DNA from: Streptomyces alboniger
Lineage (GTDB): Bacteria > Actinomycetota > Actinomycetes > Streptomycetales > Streptomycetaceae
Direction of reading: 5' to 3'
NCBI RefSeq assembly: GCF_008704395.1
Contig: NZ_CP023695.1
Span: forward strand, 7,006,001-7,070,000
Length of the DNA: 64,000 nucleotides
The position numbers and the translations under genes were made by a program. Positions within the stretch are counted from its first letter, which is position 1, and each line of letters starts with the position of its first letter. This document shows positions 52,179 to 61,696 of this stretch, piece after piece. The notes under the pieces are model-generated. The model was not told the origin of the DNA, did no database searches, and saw only the letters and a program-made list of their open reading frames with translations.

Positions 52179-52628
52179 CTACACCCCCGGCCCCGACCGC
52201 ACCACGATGCCGTTCCGCTCGAACAGCGCCGCCGTGACCCCGTCGCCCGCCACCAACTCCCCGCCGAACGACCCGTCGTACACCGTCCCGCGCCCGCACG
52301 AGGGACTGCGCGGCATCAGCAGCGCCTCGGCGCATCCGGCGTGCCGGGCGGCCGCGAGCGCCCGGTGCGCGCCGTCCACGAACTCGGCCGTCACGTCGCG
52401 TCCCGTGTCCTCGACGACCCGCGCGCGGCCGTCCAGGACGTCATGGCCGTCGCCGCCGACCAGCTCCGCGGGGCGCCGCGGCGTCGGCAGGCCACCGGCG
52501 GCCTCCGGGCAGAAGGACACGACCGCGCGGCCCGCCACGGCATCGTCGAGTCCGGGCGCGGCCTTGTCGCGCCCGTCGTAGCGGCACGGCACTCCCCGCA
52601 GACACGCGCTGACCAGTACGGAATCCAT
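52179..52628 (-). CDS. DUF523 family protein
   Basis: The predicted protein has 149 residues. It has conserved cysteine motifs LVSACLRGVPCRYDG, VSFCPEAAGGLPTPR and RSPSCGRGTVYDGSF typical of DUF523, which may bind a metal or iron-sulfur cluster. The function is unknown. It lies 69 bp upstream of the reductase-like gene on the same strand and may be cotranscribed with it. Confidence 0.9.
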   Translation of the reverse strand: MDSVLVSACLRGVPCRYDGRDKAAPGLDDAVAGRAVVSFCPEAAGGLPTPRRPAELVGGDGHDVLDGRARVVEDTGRDVTAEFVDGAHRALAAARHAGCAEALLMPRSPSCGRGTVYDGSFGGELVAGDGVTAALFERNGIVVRSGPGV

Positions 52629-52743
52629 GCCTTCAGGCTAGGCACCGGCCCGGCCGGGATCACACGGGGGACCAAGATTGGCTAAGCGCTTGCTCGCCAG
52701 GGGGCGCCAGGGGCTTGTGCACGGTGGAACACGTTCTTAGCAT

Positions 52744-52783
52744 CACTGGTGTTACATCAGTTGTGTCATAGCTGCGTCATAGC
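52744..52783. promoter_or_regulatory. Candidate MerR-regulated promoter of the second beta-oxidation operon
   Basis: CACTGGTGT (52744-52752) is shared with the reverse complement of 59606-59614 in the MerR/ligase promoter, and the CAnCA following it is also similar. Two GTCATAGC repeats (52765-52772 and 52776-52783) with an 11-bp period lie just before the CaiB-like start at 52796. Confidence 0.5.
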
Positions 52784-52795
52784 GCTGGGGGCTCA

Positions 52796-53938
52796 ATGGC
52801 AGTGCCGGGCAAGGGCGTTAACGGTCCGCTCGCCGGGGTGCGCGTGGTGGAGCTGGCGGGCATCGGGCCCGGCCCGTTCGCGGCCATGCTTCTGGCCGAC
52901 CTCGGAGCCGACGTCGTACGCGTGGACCGCCCGGACGGCGGCGGCCTCGCCATCGACCCGGCGTGCGACGTCACCAACCGCAACAAGCGCTCGGTGATCG
53001 TCGACCTGAAGGCCGACGGCGGCGCGGCGCAGGTCCTCGGCCTGGTCGAGCGCGCCGACATCCTCATCGAGGGATACCGGCCCGGTGTGGCCGAGCGCCT
53101 CGGCATCGGCCCCGAGGACTGCCACGCGCGCAATCCGCGGCTCGTCTACGGCCGGATGACCGGCTGGGGGCAACAGGGGCCGCTCGCCCAGCGCGCCGGG
53201 CACGACATCGCGTACATCGCGATCACCGGAACGCTCGGGATGATCGGCAACCCCGGGGAGCCGCCCGCGATCCCCGCCAACCTCATCGGTGACTACGCGG
53301 GCGGCTCGCTCTACCTGGTCGTCGGCGTCCTCTCCGCGCTCACCCACGCGCGCGTGCACGGCGAGGGGCAGGTGGTGGACGCCGCGATCGTCGACGGGGC
53401 CGCTCACCTCTCCGCGATGATCCACGGCATGCTCGCGGCCGGCAGCTGGCAGGACCGGCGCGGCGCCAACCTCCTCGACGGGGGCTGCCCCTTCTACGGC
53501 ACCTACGAGACCTCCGACGGCGGTTACATGGCCGTGGGCTCCCTCGAGCAGCAGTTCTACGACGAGTTCGTCGCGCTGCTCGGGCTCGCCGAGGTGGCCC
53601 CCGCCCGCAAGGACCTGGCCCGCTGGGACGAGCTGCGCGAGGCCGTCGCCGCCCGCTTCAAGGAACGTACGCGCGAGGAGTGGACGGCCGTCTTCGAGGG
53701 CTCGGACGCGTGCGTGGCCCCCGTGCTGTCCCTGCGCGAGGCGCCCGCGCACCCCCACCTCGCCGCCCGCGGCACCTTCACCGACCACGGCGGCATCACC
53801 CAGCCCGCCCCCGCGCCCCGCTTCTCCACGACCCCCGCACAGGTGCGCACGGGCCCCGCACAGCCGGGCGCCGACACCGCCGAGGTGGCCCGCGACTGGG
53901 ACGTACCGGCCCTCGCACGACCGGCCCAGCCGCGTTGA
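52796..53938 (+). CDS. CaiB/BaiF CoA-transferase family, alpha-methylacyl-CoA racemase-like
   Basis: The predicted protein has 380 residues. The family III CoA-transferase fold is clear (LAGVRVVELAGIGPGPFAAMLLADLGADVVRVDR). The racemase catalytic pair is visible as His136 (AGHDIAYIAITG) and Asp166 (IGDYAGGSLYL), which argues for alpha-methylacyl-CoA racemase rather than transferase. The enzyme epimerises 2-methylacyl-CoA so that beta-oxidation of branched chains can proceed. It is the first of four genes (racemase, acyl-CoA dehydrogenase, thiolase, FadB). Confidence 0.88.
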   Translation: MAVPGKGVNGPLAGVRVVELAGIGPGPFAAMLLADLGADVVRVDRPDGGGLAIDPACDVTNRNKRSVIVDLKADGGAAQVLGLVERADILIEGYRPGVAERLGIGPEDCHARNPRLVYGRMTGWGQQGPLAQRAGHDIAYIAITGTLGMIGNPGEPPAIPANLIGDYAGGSLYLVVGVLSALTHARVHGEGQVVDAAIVDGAAHLSAMIHGMLAAGSWQDRRGANLLDGGCPFYGTYETSDGGYMAVGSLEQQFYDEFVALLGLAEVAPARKDLARWDELREAVAARFKERTREEWTAVFEGSDACVAPVLSLREAPAHPHLAARGTFTDHGGITQPAPAPRFSTTPAQVRTGPAQPGADTAEVARDWDVPALARPAQPR

Positions 53939-53999
53939 CCTGTTGACCGAAACCGCCAAGGGCTGGCCCTGCGAACGGGCTCCAGGAGGCCACGTACAG

Positions 54000-55141
54000 A
54001 TGAGACGGCAGATCTTCTCCGCCGAGCACGACGCGTTCCGCGAGACCGTGCGCACCTTCCTCGCCAAGGAAGTGCTCCCGCACTACGAGCAGTGGGAGAA
54101 GGACGGCATCGTCTCCCGCGCGGCCTGGCTCGCGGCCGGGAGGCAGGGGCTGCTCGGGCTCGCAGTCCCCGAGGAGTACGGCGGCGGGGGGAACGCCGAC
54201 TTCCGCTACTCCGCGGTCCTCGCCGAGGAGTTCACGCGCGCGGGCGCCGCCGGACTCGCGGTCGGCCTGCACAACGACATCATCGGCCCCTACCTGACCT
54301 CCCTCGCGACCGAGGAGCAAAAGCGCCGCTGGCTGCCCGGCTTCTGCACTGGCGAGACCATCACCGCCATCGCGATGACCGAGCCCGGCGCGGGCTCCGA
54401 CCTCCAGGGCATCCGCACCAGTGCCGAGGACCGGGGCGACCACTGGGTCCTCAACGGCTCCAAGACGTTCATCTCCAACGGCATCCTCGCCGACCTCGTC
54501 ATCGTCGTCGCCAAGACGTCCCCCGAGGGCGGCGCGCACGGCCTGTCCCTGCTGGTCGTCGAGCGCGGCATGGAGGGCTTCGAGCGGGGCCGCAACCTCG
54601 ACAAGATCGGCCAGAAGGCCCAGGACACCGCCGAGTTGTTCTTCAACGACGTACGCGTACCGAAGGAGAACCTCCTCGGCGAACTCGACGGCGCCTTCGT
54701 GCACCTGATGACGAACTCGCGCAGGAGCGGATGGGCATCGCCGTCGCCGGGATCGCCGCCGCCGAGCACCTCCTGGAGATCACCACCACGTACGTCAAGG
54801 AGCGCGAGGCCTTCGGGCGCCCGCTCGCCAAGCTCCAGCACATCCGCTTCGAGATCGCGGAGATGGCCACCGAGTGCGCCGTCACCCGTACGTTCCTCGA
54901 CCGGTGCATCGTCGATCACGCGAACGGCGAACTCGACGCCGTCCACGCGTCGATGGCGAAGTGGTGGGCCACCGAACTCCAAAAGCGCGTCGCCGACCGC
55001 TGCCTGCAACTGCACGGCGGCTACGGCTACATGACGGAGTACCGCGTCGCCAAGGCCTTCACCGACGGACGCATCCAGACCATCTACGGCGGCACGACCG
55101 AGATCATGAAGGAGATCATCGGCCGTTCCGTCCTCGGCTGA
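54000..55141 (+). pseudogene. Acyl-CoA dehydrogenase with a one-base frameshift
   Basis: From the ATG at 54000 (after AGGAGG) the reading frame follows a normal acyl-CoA dehydrogenase through AGGRQGLLGLAVPEEYGGGG-like and TEPGAGSDLQGIRT segments to FVHLMTN. After base 54716 it goes out of frame. The remainder, in the next frame, is intact ([21 protein letters not shown] to [22 protein letters not shown], stop 55141). Restoring one C at 54716/54717 gives LAQERMG and a normal 380-residue protein. It is either a recent inactivating deletion or a sequence error. Partners are the racemase (upstream) and thiolase (downstream, 47 bp). Confidence 0.88.
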
Positions 55142-55188
55142 CCCCTCAGGCCCCTCGCCCCTCCCGCATCCCCCCGAAAGGCACAAGC

Positions 55189-56403
55189 GTGACCACCGAA
55201 GCGTACGTATACGACGCGATCCGCACCCCGCGCGGACGCGGCAAGGCCAATGGCGCCCTGCACGGCACCAAGCCGATCGACCTGGTCGTCGGCCTGATCC
55301 ATGAGATCCAGGCCCGTTTCCCCGGCCTCGACCCGGCCGCCATCGACGACATCGTCCTCGGTGTGGTCGGGCCCGTCGGCGACCAGGGTTCCGACATCGC
55401 GCGGATCGCCGCCATCGCGGCCGGCCTGCCCGACACGGTCGCGGGCGTCCAGGAGAACCGCTTCTGCGCCTCGGGCCTCGAAGCGGTCAACCTCGCCGCC
55501 ATGAAGGTCCGTTCGGGCTGGGAGGACCTGGTGCTGGCGGGCGGCGTCGAGTCGATGTCGCGGGTGCCGATGGCCTCCGACGGCGGCGCCTGGTTCGCCG
55601 ACCCGATGACCAACTTCGAGACCGGCTTCGCGCCGCAGGGGATCGGCGCCGACCTCATCGCCACCATCGAGGGCTTCTCCCGGCGTGACGTCGACGAGTA
55701 CGCGGCGCTCTCCCAGGAGCGCGCCGCCGCGGCCTGGAAGGACGGCCGCTTCGAGAAGTCCGTCGTACCCGTCAGGGACCGCAACGGCCTCGTCGTCCTC
55801 GACCACGACGAGCACATGCGCCCCGGCACCACCGCCGACTCCCTCGCCAAGCTGAAGCCGTCCTTCAAGGACATCGGCGACATGGGCGGCTTCGACGCGG
55901 TCGCGCTCCAGAAGTACCACTGGATCGAGCAGATCGACCACGTCCACCACGCGGGCAACTCCTCCGGGATCGTCGACGGCGCCTCGCTGGTCGCCGTCGG
56001 AACGAAGGAGGTCGGCGAGCGGTACGGCCTCACGCCGCGGGCGCGGATCGTCTCCGCGGCGGTCTCCGGCTCCGAGCCGCTGATCATGCTGACCGGGCCC
56101 GCGCCCGCGACCCGCAAGGCGCTCGCCAAGGCCGGTCTCACCATCGACGACATCGACCTCGTCGAGATCAACGAGGCGTTCGCGGCGGTCGTGCTGCGCT
56201 TCGTGAAGGACATGGGGCTGTCTCTGGACAAGGTGAACGTCAACGGCGGCGCGATCGCGATGGGGCATCCGCTGGGGGCGACCGGCGCGATGATCCTCGG
56301 CACGCTCGTGGACGAACTGGAGCGGCGGGACCTCCGGTACGGGTTGGCCACGCTGTGCGTGGGGGGCGGGATGGGTATCGCCACGATCGTCGAGCGGCTG
56401 TAG
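55189..56403 (+). CDS. Acetyl-CoA acyltransferase (thiolase)
   Basis: The predicted protein has 404 residues with a GTG start at 55189. Catalytic Cys lies in [14 protein letters not shown], followed by [21 protein letters not shown] and the second Cys in [16 protein letters not shown]. It is the thiolase partner of the FadB-like protein encoded next. It cleaves 3-ketoacyl-CoA to acetyl-CoA and the shortened acyl-CoA. An alternative role would be as the beta-ketoadipyl-CoA thiolase missing from the pca operon. Confidence 0.92.
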   Translation: MTTEAYVYDAIRTPRGRGKANGALHGTKPIDLVVGLIHEIQARFPGLDPAAIDDIVLGVVGPVGDQGSDIARIAAIAAGLPDTVAGVQENRFCASGLEAVNLAAMKVRSGWEDLVLAGGVESMSRVPMASDGGAWFADPMTNFETGFAPQGIGADLIATIEGFSRRDVDEYAALSQERAAAAWKDGRFEKSVVPVRDRNGLVVLDHDEHMRPGTTADSLAKLKPSFKDIGDMGGFDAVALQKYHWIEQIDHVHHAGNSSGIVDGASLVAVGTKEVGERYGLTPRARIVSAAVSGSEPLIMLTGPAPATRKALAKAGLTIDDIDLVEINEAFAAVVLRFVKDMGLSLDKVNVNGGAIAMGHPLGATGAMILGTLVDELERRDLRYGLATLCVGGGMGIATIVERL

Positions 56404-56417
56404 GGCTGAGCGCCGCA

Positions 56418-56519
56418 GGGGTTCGGGTGCGTCGCCGACCGCGCGTGCGCCGCGCTTGCTCGCGCGGTTCCCCGCGCCCCTGAGGCAGCGGCTCCGCCGA
56501 GCCTCCCCTCCCCGAACCC
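56418..56519. repeat. Intergenic Streptomyces-type repeat with 9-bp inverted ends
   Basis: GGGTTCGGG (56419-56427) and CCCGAACCC (56511-56519) are complementary and enclose about 84 bp. Inside is CGCGCGGTTCCCCGCGCCCC (56461-56480) followed by TGA, a sequence remembered as common between Streptomyces genes. It lies between the thiolase and FadB-like genes and could act as a weak terminator or processing site. Confidence 0.5.
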
Positions 56520-56577
56520 GCGTCCCCGCCAGACCCCGCCTTCCCGCCCGCCGAACAGACCTCACGGAGACAGAGAC

Positions 56578-58761
56578 ATGACCGACCCCAAGACCATCCG
56601 CTGGGAACAGGACGACACCGGTGTCGTCACCCTCGTCCTCGACGACCCCGACCAGTCCGCGAACACCATGAACCAGGCGTTCAAGGACTCCATCGCGGCG
56701 ATCGCCGACCGCGCGGAGGCCGCCGTCGCGGCCGACAAGGACGCGATCCGCGGCTTCATCTACACCTCCGCCAAGAAGACCTTCTTCGCGGGCGGCGACC
56801 TCAAGGACATGATCAAGGTCGGTCCCGAGGACGCCCAGCAGGTGTTCGAGACGGGCAACGCCATCAAGCGCTCGCTGCGCCGCATCGAGACCCTCGGCAA
56901 ACCCGTCGTCGCCGCCATCAACGGCGCGGCCCTCGGCGGCGGTTACGAGATCGCCCTCGCCGCACACCACCGCGTCGCCCTGGACGCCCCCGGCTCCAAG
57001 ATCGGCCTGCCCGAGGTCACCCTCGGCCTGCTGCCCGCGGGCGGCGGCGTCACCAGGACCGTACGCCTCATGGGCATCACGGACGCGCTCCTGAAGGTGC
57101 TCCTCCAGGGCACCCAGTACAACCCGAGGCGCGCGCTGGAGAACGGCCTCGTCCACGAAGTGGCCGTCACCCCCGAGGAGATGATCGAGAAGGCCCGCGC
57201 CTTCATCGACGCCAACCCCGAGTCGCAGCAGCCCTGGGACAAGCCGGGCTACCGCATCCCCGGCGGCACCCCCGCCCACCCGAAGCTCGCGGCGAACCTC
57301 CCCGCCTTCCCCGCCAACCTCAAGAAGCAGACGGCGGGCGCCCCCTACCCGGCCCCGCGCAACATCCTCGCGGCCGCCGTCGAGGGCTCCCAGGTCGACT
57401 TCGAGACCGCGCAGACCATCGAGGCCAGGTACTTCACCGAGCTGGTCACCGGCCAGGTCGCCAAGAACATGATCCAGGCGTTCTTCTTCGACCTCCAGGC
57501 CGTCAACTCCGGCGCGAACCGCCCCAAGGACGTCGAGCGGAGGACCGTCCGCAAGGTCGCCGTGCTCGGCGCCGGGATGATGGGCGCCGGCATCGCCTAC
57601 TCCTGTGCCCGCGCGGGCATCGACGTCGTTCTGAAGGACGTCTCGGCGGAGGCGGCGCGCAAGGGCAAGGGCTACTCCGAGAAGCTCTGCGCCAAGGCCG
57701 TCCAGCGGGGGCGCACGACCCAGGAGAAGGCGGACGCCCTCCTCGCCCGCATCACGCCCACCACCGACCCGCAGGTACTCGCGGGCTGCGACGCCGTGAT
57801 CGAGGCGGTCTTCGAGGACACCTCGCTCAAGCACAAGGTGTTCCAGGAGATCCAGCACGTCGTGGAGCCGGACGCGCTGCTCTGCTCCAACACCTCGACC
57901 CTGCCGATCACCCTGCTCGCCGAGGGCGTCGACCGCCCGGTCGACTTCATCGGGCTGCACTTCTTCTCGCCCGTCGACAAGATGCCGCTCGTCGAGATCA
58001 TCAAGGGCGAGCGGACCGGCGACGAGGCGCTGGCCCGCGCCTTCGACCTCGTACGCCAGATCAACAAGACGCCGATCGTCGTCAACGACGCGCGCGGCTT
58101 CTTCACCTCGCGCGTCATCGGACACTTCATCAACGAAGGCGTCGCGATGGTCGGCGAGGGCATCGAGCCCGCCTCCGTCGAGCAGGCGGCCGCCCAGGCG
58201 GGCTACCCGGCGAAGGTCCTGTCCCTGATGGACGAGCTGACCCTGACCCTGCCCCGCAAGATCCGCAACGAGACGAAGAAGGCCGTCGAGGAGGCGGGCG
58301 GCACCTGGGCCGGCCACCCCTCGGACACGGTCATCGACCGCATGATCGACGAGTTCGAGCGGCCCGGCAGGAGCGGGGGAGCGGGCTTCTACGACTACGT
58401 GGACGGCAAGCGCGCGGGGCTCTGGCCGGGCCTGCGCGAGCACTTCACCAAGCCGGGGCACGAGATCCCGTTCAAGGACATGCAGGAGCGCATGCTCTTC
58501 TCCGAGGCGCTCGACACCGTGCGCCTCCTGGAGGAGGGCGTCCTGACGTCGGTGGCCGACGCCAACATCGGCTCCATCCTCGGGATCGGCTTCCCCGGCT
58601 GGACGGGCGGCGTGCTCCAGTACATCAACGGCTACGAGGGCGGCCTGCCCGGATTCGTGGCACGCGCGCGTGAGCTGGCCGAGCGCTACGGGGAGCGGTT
58701 CACGCCGCCGGCACTGCTCGTGGAGAAGGCGGAGAAGGGCGAGAGGTTCAGCGACAGCTGA
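56578..58761 (+). CDS. FadB-type enoyl-CoA hydratase/3-hydroxyacyl-CoA dehydrogenase
   Basis: The predicted protein has 727 residues. Residues 1-200 form the crotonase domain with oxyanion segments KTFFAGGDLKDM and NGAALGGGYEIALAAHH and the two acidic residues around GLPEVTLGLLP. From about residue 330 the NAD-binding domain begins (VAVLGAGMMGAGIAYSCARAG), with SNTSTLPIT and GLHFFSPVDKMPLVEI. The C-terminal helical domain is present. It is the multifunctional alpha subunit of the fatty-acid oxidation complex, working with the upstream thiolase. Confidence 0.93.
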   Translation: MTDPKTIRWEQDDTGVVTLVLDDPDQSANTMNQAFKDSIAAIADRAEAAVAADKDAIRGFIYTSAKKTFFAGGDLKDMIKVGPEDAQQVFETGNAIKRSLRRIETLGKPVVAAINGAALGGGYEIALAAHHRVALDAPGSKIGLPEVTLGLLPAGGGVTRTVRLMGITDALLKVLLQGTQYNPRRALENGLVHEVAVTPEEMIEKARAFIDANPESQQPWDKPGYRIPGGTPAHPKLAANLPAFPANLKKQTAGAPYPAPRNILAAAVEGSQVDFETAQTIEARYFTELVTGQVAKNMIQAFFFDLQAVNSGANRPKDVERRTVRKVAVLGAGMMGAGIAYSCARAGIDVVLKDVSAEAARKGKGYSEKLCAKAVQRGRTTQEKADALLARITPTTDPQVLAGCDAVIEAVFEDTSLKHKVFQEIQHVVEPDALLCSNTSTLPITLLAEGVDRPVDFIGLHFFSPVDKMPLVEIIKGERTGDEALARAFDLVRQINKTPIVVNDARGFFTSRVIGHFINEGVAMVGEGIEPASVEQAAAQAGYPAKVLSLMDELTLTLPRKIRNETKKAVEEAGGTWAGHPSDTVIDRMIDEFERPGRSGGAGFYDYVDGKRAGLWPGLREHFTKPGHEIPFKDMQERMLFSEALDTVRLLEEGVLTSVADANIGSILGIGFPGWTGGVLQYINGYEGGLPGFVARARELAERYGERFTPPALLVEKAEKGERFSDS

Positions 58762-58788
58762 CCTCGCACAAGCCGTACGTGGAGTGGC

Positions 58789-59517
58789 TCAGCTCTCCCT
58801 GAGCCACTTCCGCAGCTCCTCCTTGAGCGAGCGCTGGAACGCCGTCACCAGCGCCTGCACCACCATCGGCTGCATATGGGCCGACAGCGACCGCATCGCC
58901 GCCACGTGCCCCGGGTCCGACTCGCGCTCGCGGTAAGGGCCCCACACCTCGTCACGGAAGAGGCGGGACAGCTCGTGCGCGGCCGAGCGCGTGTGCTCCA
59001 TCAGGACCGTGCGCGCCGCCAGGATCGTCTCGTGCGCGATGGGTACGTCGAGCAGCTGTACCCCGAGGCGCAGCAGCCCCAGGTCCACGCGGTACGTCCC
59101 CGGGGCCCGCGTCCGGGCGATGACGCTCATCGCCGCCAGCCGGTCCAGGTCCTCCTCGCTCAGCGCGCGCCCCGCCCTGCGCTCCAGCTCGGCGAGCGGG
59201 ACCTCCTCGGCGGAGTCGGGCGCCCAGGAGGCCACCAGGGCGCGGTGGATGGCCAGGTCGTGCGCGCTCAGGTCCGCGGGCAGCTGCTCCAGGTACCGCT
59301 CGATAGCGGCGAGCGTCATGCCCTGGTGCTGCAACTCCTCGATGAGCGCGAGGCGGGACAGGTGGTCCTGACCGTAGTGGCCGACGCGGCGGGGGCCGAT
59401 CACCGGTGGGGGCAGCAGACCCTTGGTGCTGTAGAAGCGGATCGTGCGGACCGTCACGCCCGCGCGCGCGGCCAGCTCGTCGACCGTCAACGTCGGTTCT
59501 TCGGTGTCCGTCGTCAT
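58789..59517 (-). CDS. MerR-family transcriptional regulator
   Basis: The predicted protein has 242 residues. The N-terminal MerR winged helix is clear (LTVDELAARAGVTVRTIRFYSTKGLLPPP, then GHYGQDHLSRLALIEELQHQGMTLAAIERYL). The C-terminal 150 residues are a helical effector domain without the Cys pattern of metal sensors, so an acyl-CoA or other lipid ligand is plausible. It is divergent from the acyl-CoA ligase gene. The promoter between them holds a sequence shared with the racemase-operon promoter. Confidence 0.88.
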   Translation of the reverse strand: MTTDTEEPTLTVDELAARAGVTVRTIRFYSTKGLLPPPVIGPRRVGHYGQDHLSRLALIEELQHQGMTLAAIERYLEQLPADLSAHDLAIHRALVASWAPDSAEEVPLAELERRAGRALSEEDLDRLAAMSVIARTRAPGTYRVDLGLLRLGVQLLDVPIAHETILAARTVLMEHTRSAAHELSRLFRDEVWGPYRERESDPGHVAAMRSLSAHMQPMVVQALVTAFQRSLKEELRKWLRES

Positions 59518-59591
59518 GGCAGCGCCTCCCTCCCGTCCGGCTCCCCGGTGATGCGTCGACCGGCTCCCCGGTTACGCGTCAATGCGGTGCA

Positions 59592-59617
59592 ACAGTATTG
59601 CTGGCACACCAGTGTTG
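59592..59617. promoter_or_regulatory. Imperfect palindrome in the MerR/acyl-CoA ligase promoter
   Basis: An imperfect dyad runs from CAACAGTATTGC to GTGTTGTG with centre TGGCACACCA. It contains ACACCAGTG (59606-59614), the complement of CACTGGTGT upstream of the racemase gene. MerR proteins bind such dyads in elongated promoter spacers. Confidence 0.5.
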
Positions 59618-59715
59618 TGAAAGCCTCCGGGCCAGTCACTCGCTCTGTCGCACGCTCAGCCAGGCCCACAGTCACGCGTCCGCTCACGCTCAGCCGATGG
59701 CGCCAGGAGGCGGTC

Positions 59716-61536
59716 ATGACCACGATCCCGCGACTCCCCGGGGAACCGGCCGACATCACGCTCCCCGCCCTGCTGCTCCGCAACGCCGAGGACCACGGAG
59801 AGCTGCCCGCGCTCTCCTGGCGTACGGGGGAGGACTGGGCCACGCTCACCTGGCGCGAGGCGCGGCGCAAGGTCGCCGTGCTCGCCGCCGGTTACGCCGC
59901 GCTCGGCGTCGGACGGGGCGAGCACGTCCTGATGATGATGGGCAACCGCCCCGAGCACTGGCTGAGCGACCTCGCCCTGACGCACCTCGGCGCCGTCCCC
60001 GTCACCGTGTACGGCACCGCGGCCCCCGAGCAGGTCGCCCACATCGTCCGGCACAGCCGCGCCCGTTTCGCGATCGTCGAGGGAGCCGCCGAACTCCCGC
60101 GCTGGGAGCCTCTGTTGGCTGACGCGAGTGCCCCGCTGGAACGCCTCGTCGTGGTGGAGGCCGCCGAGGCGGGGGAGCACCGCACGTACGGCTCGCTGCA
60201 CGCCACGGGCAGCCGCCTCCTCAACCCGGACGCCTTCGAGAAGGCATGGCGCGAGAGCCGCCCCACCGACGCGCTCACCGTCGTCTACACCTCGGGCACC
60301 ACCGGCGACCCCAAGGGCGTACGCCTCACCCACCGCAACGTCCTCCTGGGCAGCATCGCCCTGGACGGTGTCGTCGACTTCCCCGAGCACGTCGGGCACA
60401 TCTGCTACCTGCCCTTCGCGCACATCGCGGAACGGCTGCTCGGCATCTACCTCCCCGTCCTGCGCGCCGCGCACGTCCACCTGTGCGCCGACCCGGCCCA
60501 AGTGGCCGCCACCGCACGTGAGTTGCACCCCTTCCAGTTCTTCGGCGTCCCGCGCGTGTGGGAGAAGCTCACCGCGTCCGTGAAGGCCGCGCTCGCCGGG
60601 CTGCCCGCGGAGCGGCGGCGCGCCATCGAGGCGGCGAACGAGACGGCACGCGCGCACGTCGCCTGCCGCGAGCGCGGCGAGGAGCCATCGGCGGAGCTGC
60701 GCGCCGCGTACGAGCGGGCCAAGGAACAGGTGCTCGACCCCCTGCTCGCGCTCGCCGGGTTCGACCGCCTGGTGTGGACGGCCAGCGCCTCGGCGCCGAT
60801 GCCGCCGGACGTCACCCGCTTCTGGGCCGGCTTCGGTCTGGTGATCATGGACGCGTGGGGCCTGACCGAGACGTCCGGCGTGGTCACGACCAACACCCCC
60901 GACGCGTTCCGCCTCGGCTCGGTGGGCCGCCCCCTCGCCGGCCTGGAGGTCCGCACCGCCGACGACGGCGAGCTCCTGGTCCGCGGCGCGACGGTCTTCG
61001 ACGGCTATCTGCGGGCCGACGGCGGTGTCGACAGCGCGTGCGACGCCGAGGGCTGGTTCGCCACCGGGGACATCGGGCGGATCGACGAGGACGGCTTCCT
61101 CTGGCTCACCGACCGCAAGAAGGAAATGATCGTCACCTCGACCGGCAAGAACGTCTCCCCCGCACTCGTGGAGAACGCCCTCAAGGAGCACCCGCTGATC
61201 GGCCAGGCCCTCGTGCACGGCGACGGCCGCTCGTATCTGGTGGCGCTGCTCGTCCTGGACGCGGAGCTGGCGCCCGCCTGGGCCGCCGCGCACGGGATCG
61301 AGGGCGGGCTCGAAGCGGGGGAGCTGGTCTCCCACCCGGCCGTACGGGAGGAGGCCGACCGCGCCGTCCAGGCCGCCAACGCGCGCCTGAACCGCACCGA
61401 GCAGATCAAGCGCTACCGCCTCCTCGCCGAGGAGTGGGGCCCCGGGACCGGCGAGCTGACCCCGTCCCTGAAGCTGCGCCGCCGCGTCGTCCAGGAGAGG
61501 TACCAGCAGGTCATCGACGCCCTGTACACCCCCTGA
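59716..61536 (+). CDS. Long-chain acyl-CoA synthetase (FadD15-like)
   Basis: The predicted protein has 606 residues, with its ATG after AGGAGG. The AMP-binding P-loop VVYTSGTTGDPKGVRL lies at 190-204. Other motifs are YLPFAHIAERL, the adenine-binding MDAWGLTETSG, and the TGDIGRIDEDGFLWLTDRKKEMIVTSTGKNVSPA hinge and catalytic region. The Glu-Arg-rich insert before FDRLVWTASASAP is typical of FadD15/FAA1-type ligases. It activates free fatty acids for the beta-oxidation genes nearby. It is not the FadD3-type ligase expected for HIP. Confidence 0.92.
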   Translation: MTTIPRLPGEPADITLPALLLRNAEDHGELPALSWRTGEDWATLTWREARRKVAVLAAGYAALGVGRGEHVLMMMGNRPEHWLSDLALTHLGAVPVTVYGTAAPEQVAHIVRHSRARFAIVEGAAELPRWEPLLADASAPLERLVVVEAAEAGEHRTYGSLHATGSRLLNPDAFEKAWRESRPTDALTVVYTSGTTGDPKGVRLTHRNVLLGSIALDGVVDFPEHVGHICYLPFAHIAERLLGIYLPVLRAAHVHLCADPAQVAATARELHPFQFFGVPRVWEKLTASVKAALAGLPAERRRAIEAANETARAHVACRERGEEPSAELRAAYERAKEQVLDPLLALAGFDRLVWTASASAPMPPDVTRFWAGFGLVIMDAWGLTETSGVVTTNTPDAFRLGSVGRPLAGLEVRTADDGELLVRGATVFDGYLRADGGVDSACDAEGWFATGDIGRIDEDGFLWLTDRKKEMIVTSTGKNVSPALVENALKEHPLIGQALVHGDGRSYLVALLVLDAELAPAWAAAHGIEGGLEAGELVSHPAVREEADRAVQAANARLNRTEQIKRYRLLAEEWGPGTGELTPSLKLRRRVVQERYQQVIDALYTP

Positions 61537-61696
61537 CCAGCATGTGAGAAGTCCCGCTATGTGACGTGCGCCACCGCGTGGACGCCGATCTCTGGGGGAA
61601 GGTGTCCCGTCGGTCCGCGCGCGTCAGGGGTGTCGTGGGCCGGAGCACCATCCGGACCCCGGAGCTCTTCCGGGCACCAGAGAGTAGATCCCCCAC

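Noticed and set aside
54711..54722. Programmed ribosomal frameshift in the acyl-CoA dehydrogenase
   Set aside because: No slippery sequence or downstream stem is visible, and homologous enzymes are encoded in one frame, so a deletion or sequence error is simpler.
55084..58461. 1125-codon open frame on the minus strand
   Set aside because: It is antisense to the thiolase and FadB-like genes, with Asp/Gly/Val/Arg-rich low-complexity translation and no family signature; long shadow frames are normal at this GC content.
59716..61536. The acyl-CoA ligase as the missing FadD3
   Set aside because: Its sequence pattern is that of long-chain FadD15/FAA1-type ligases and it belongs to the MerR-linked beta-oxidation block, 40 kb from the HIP genes.
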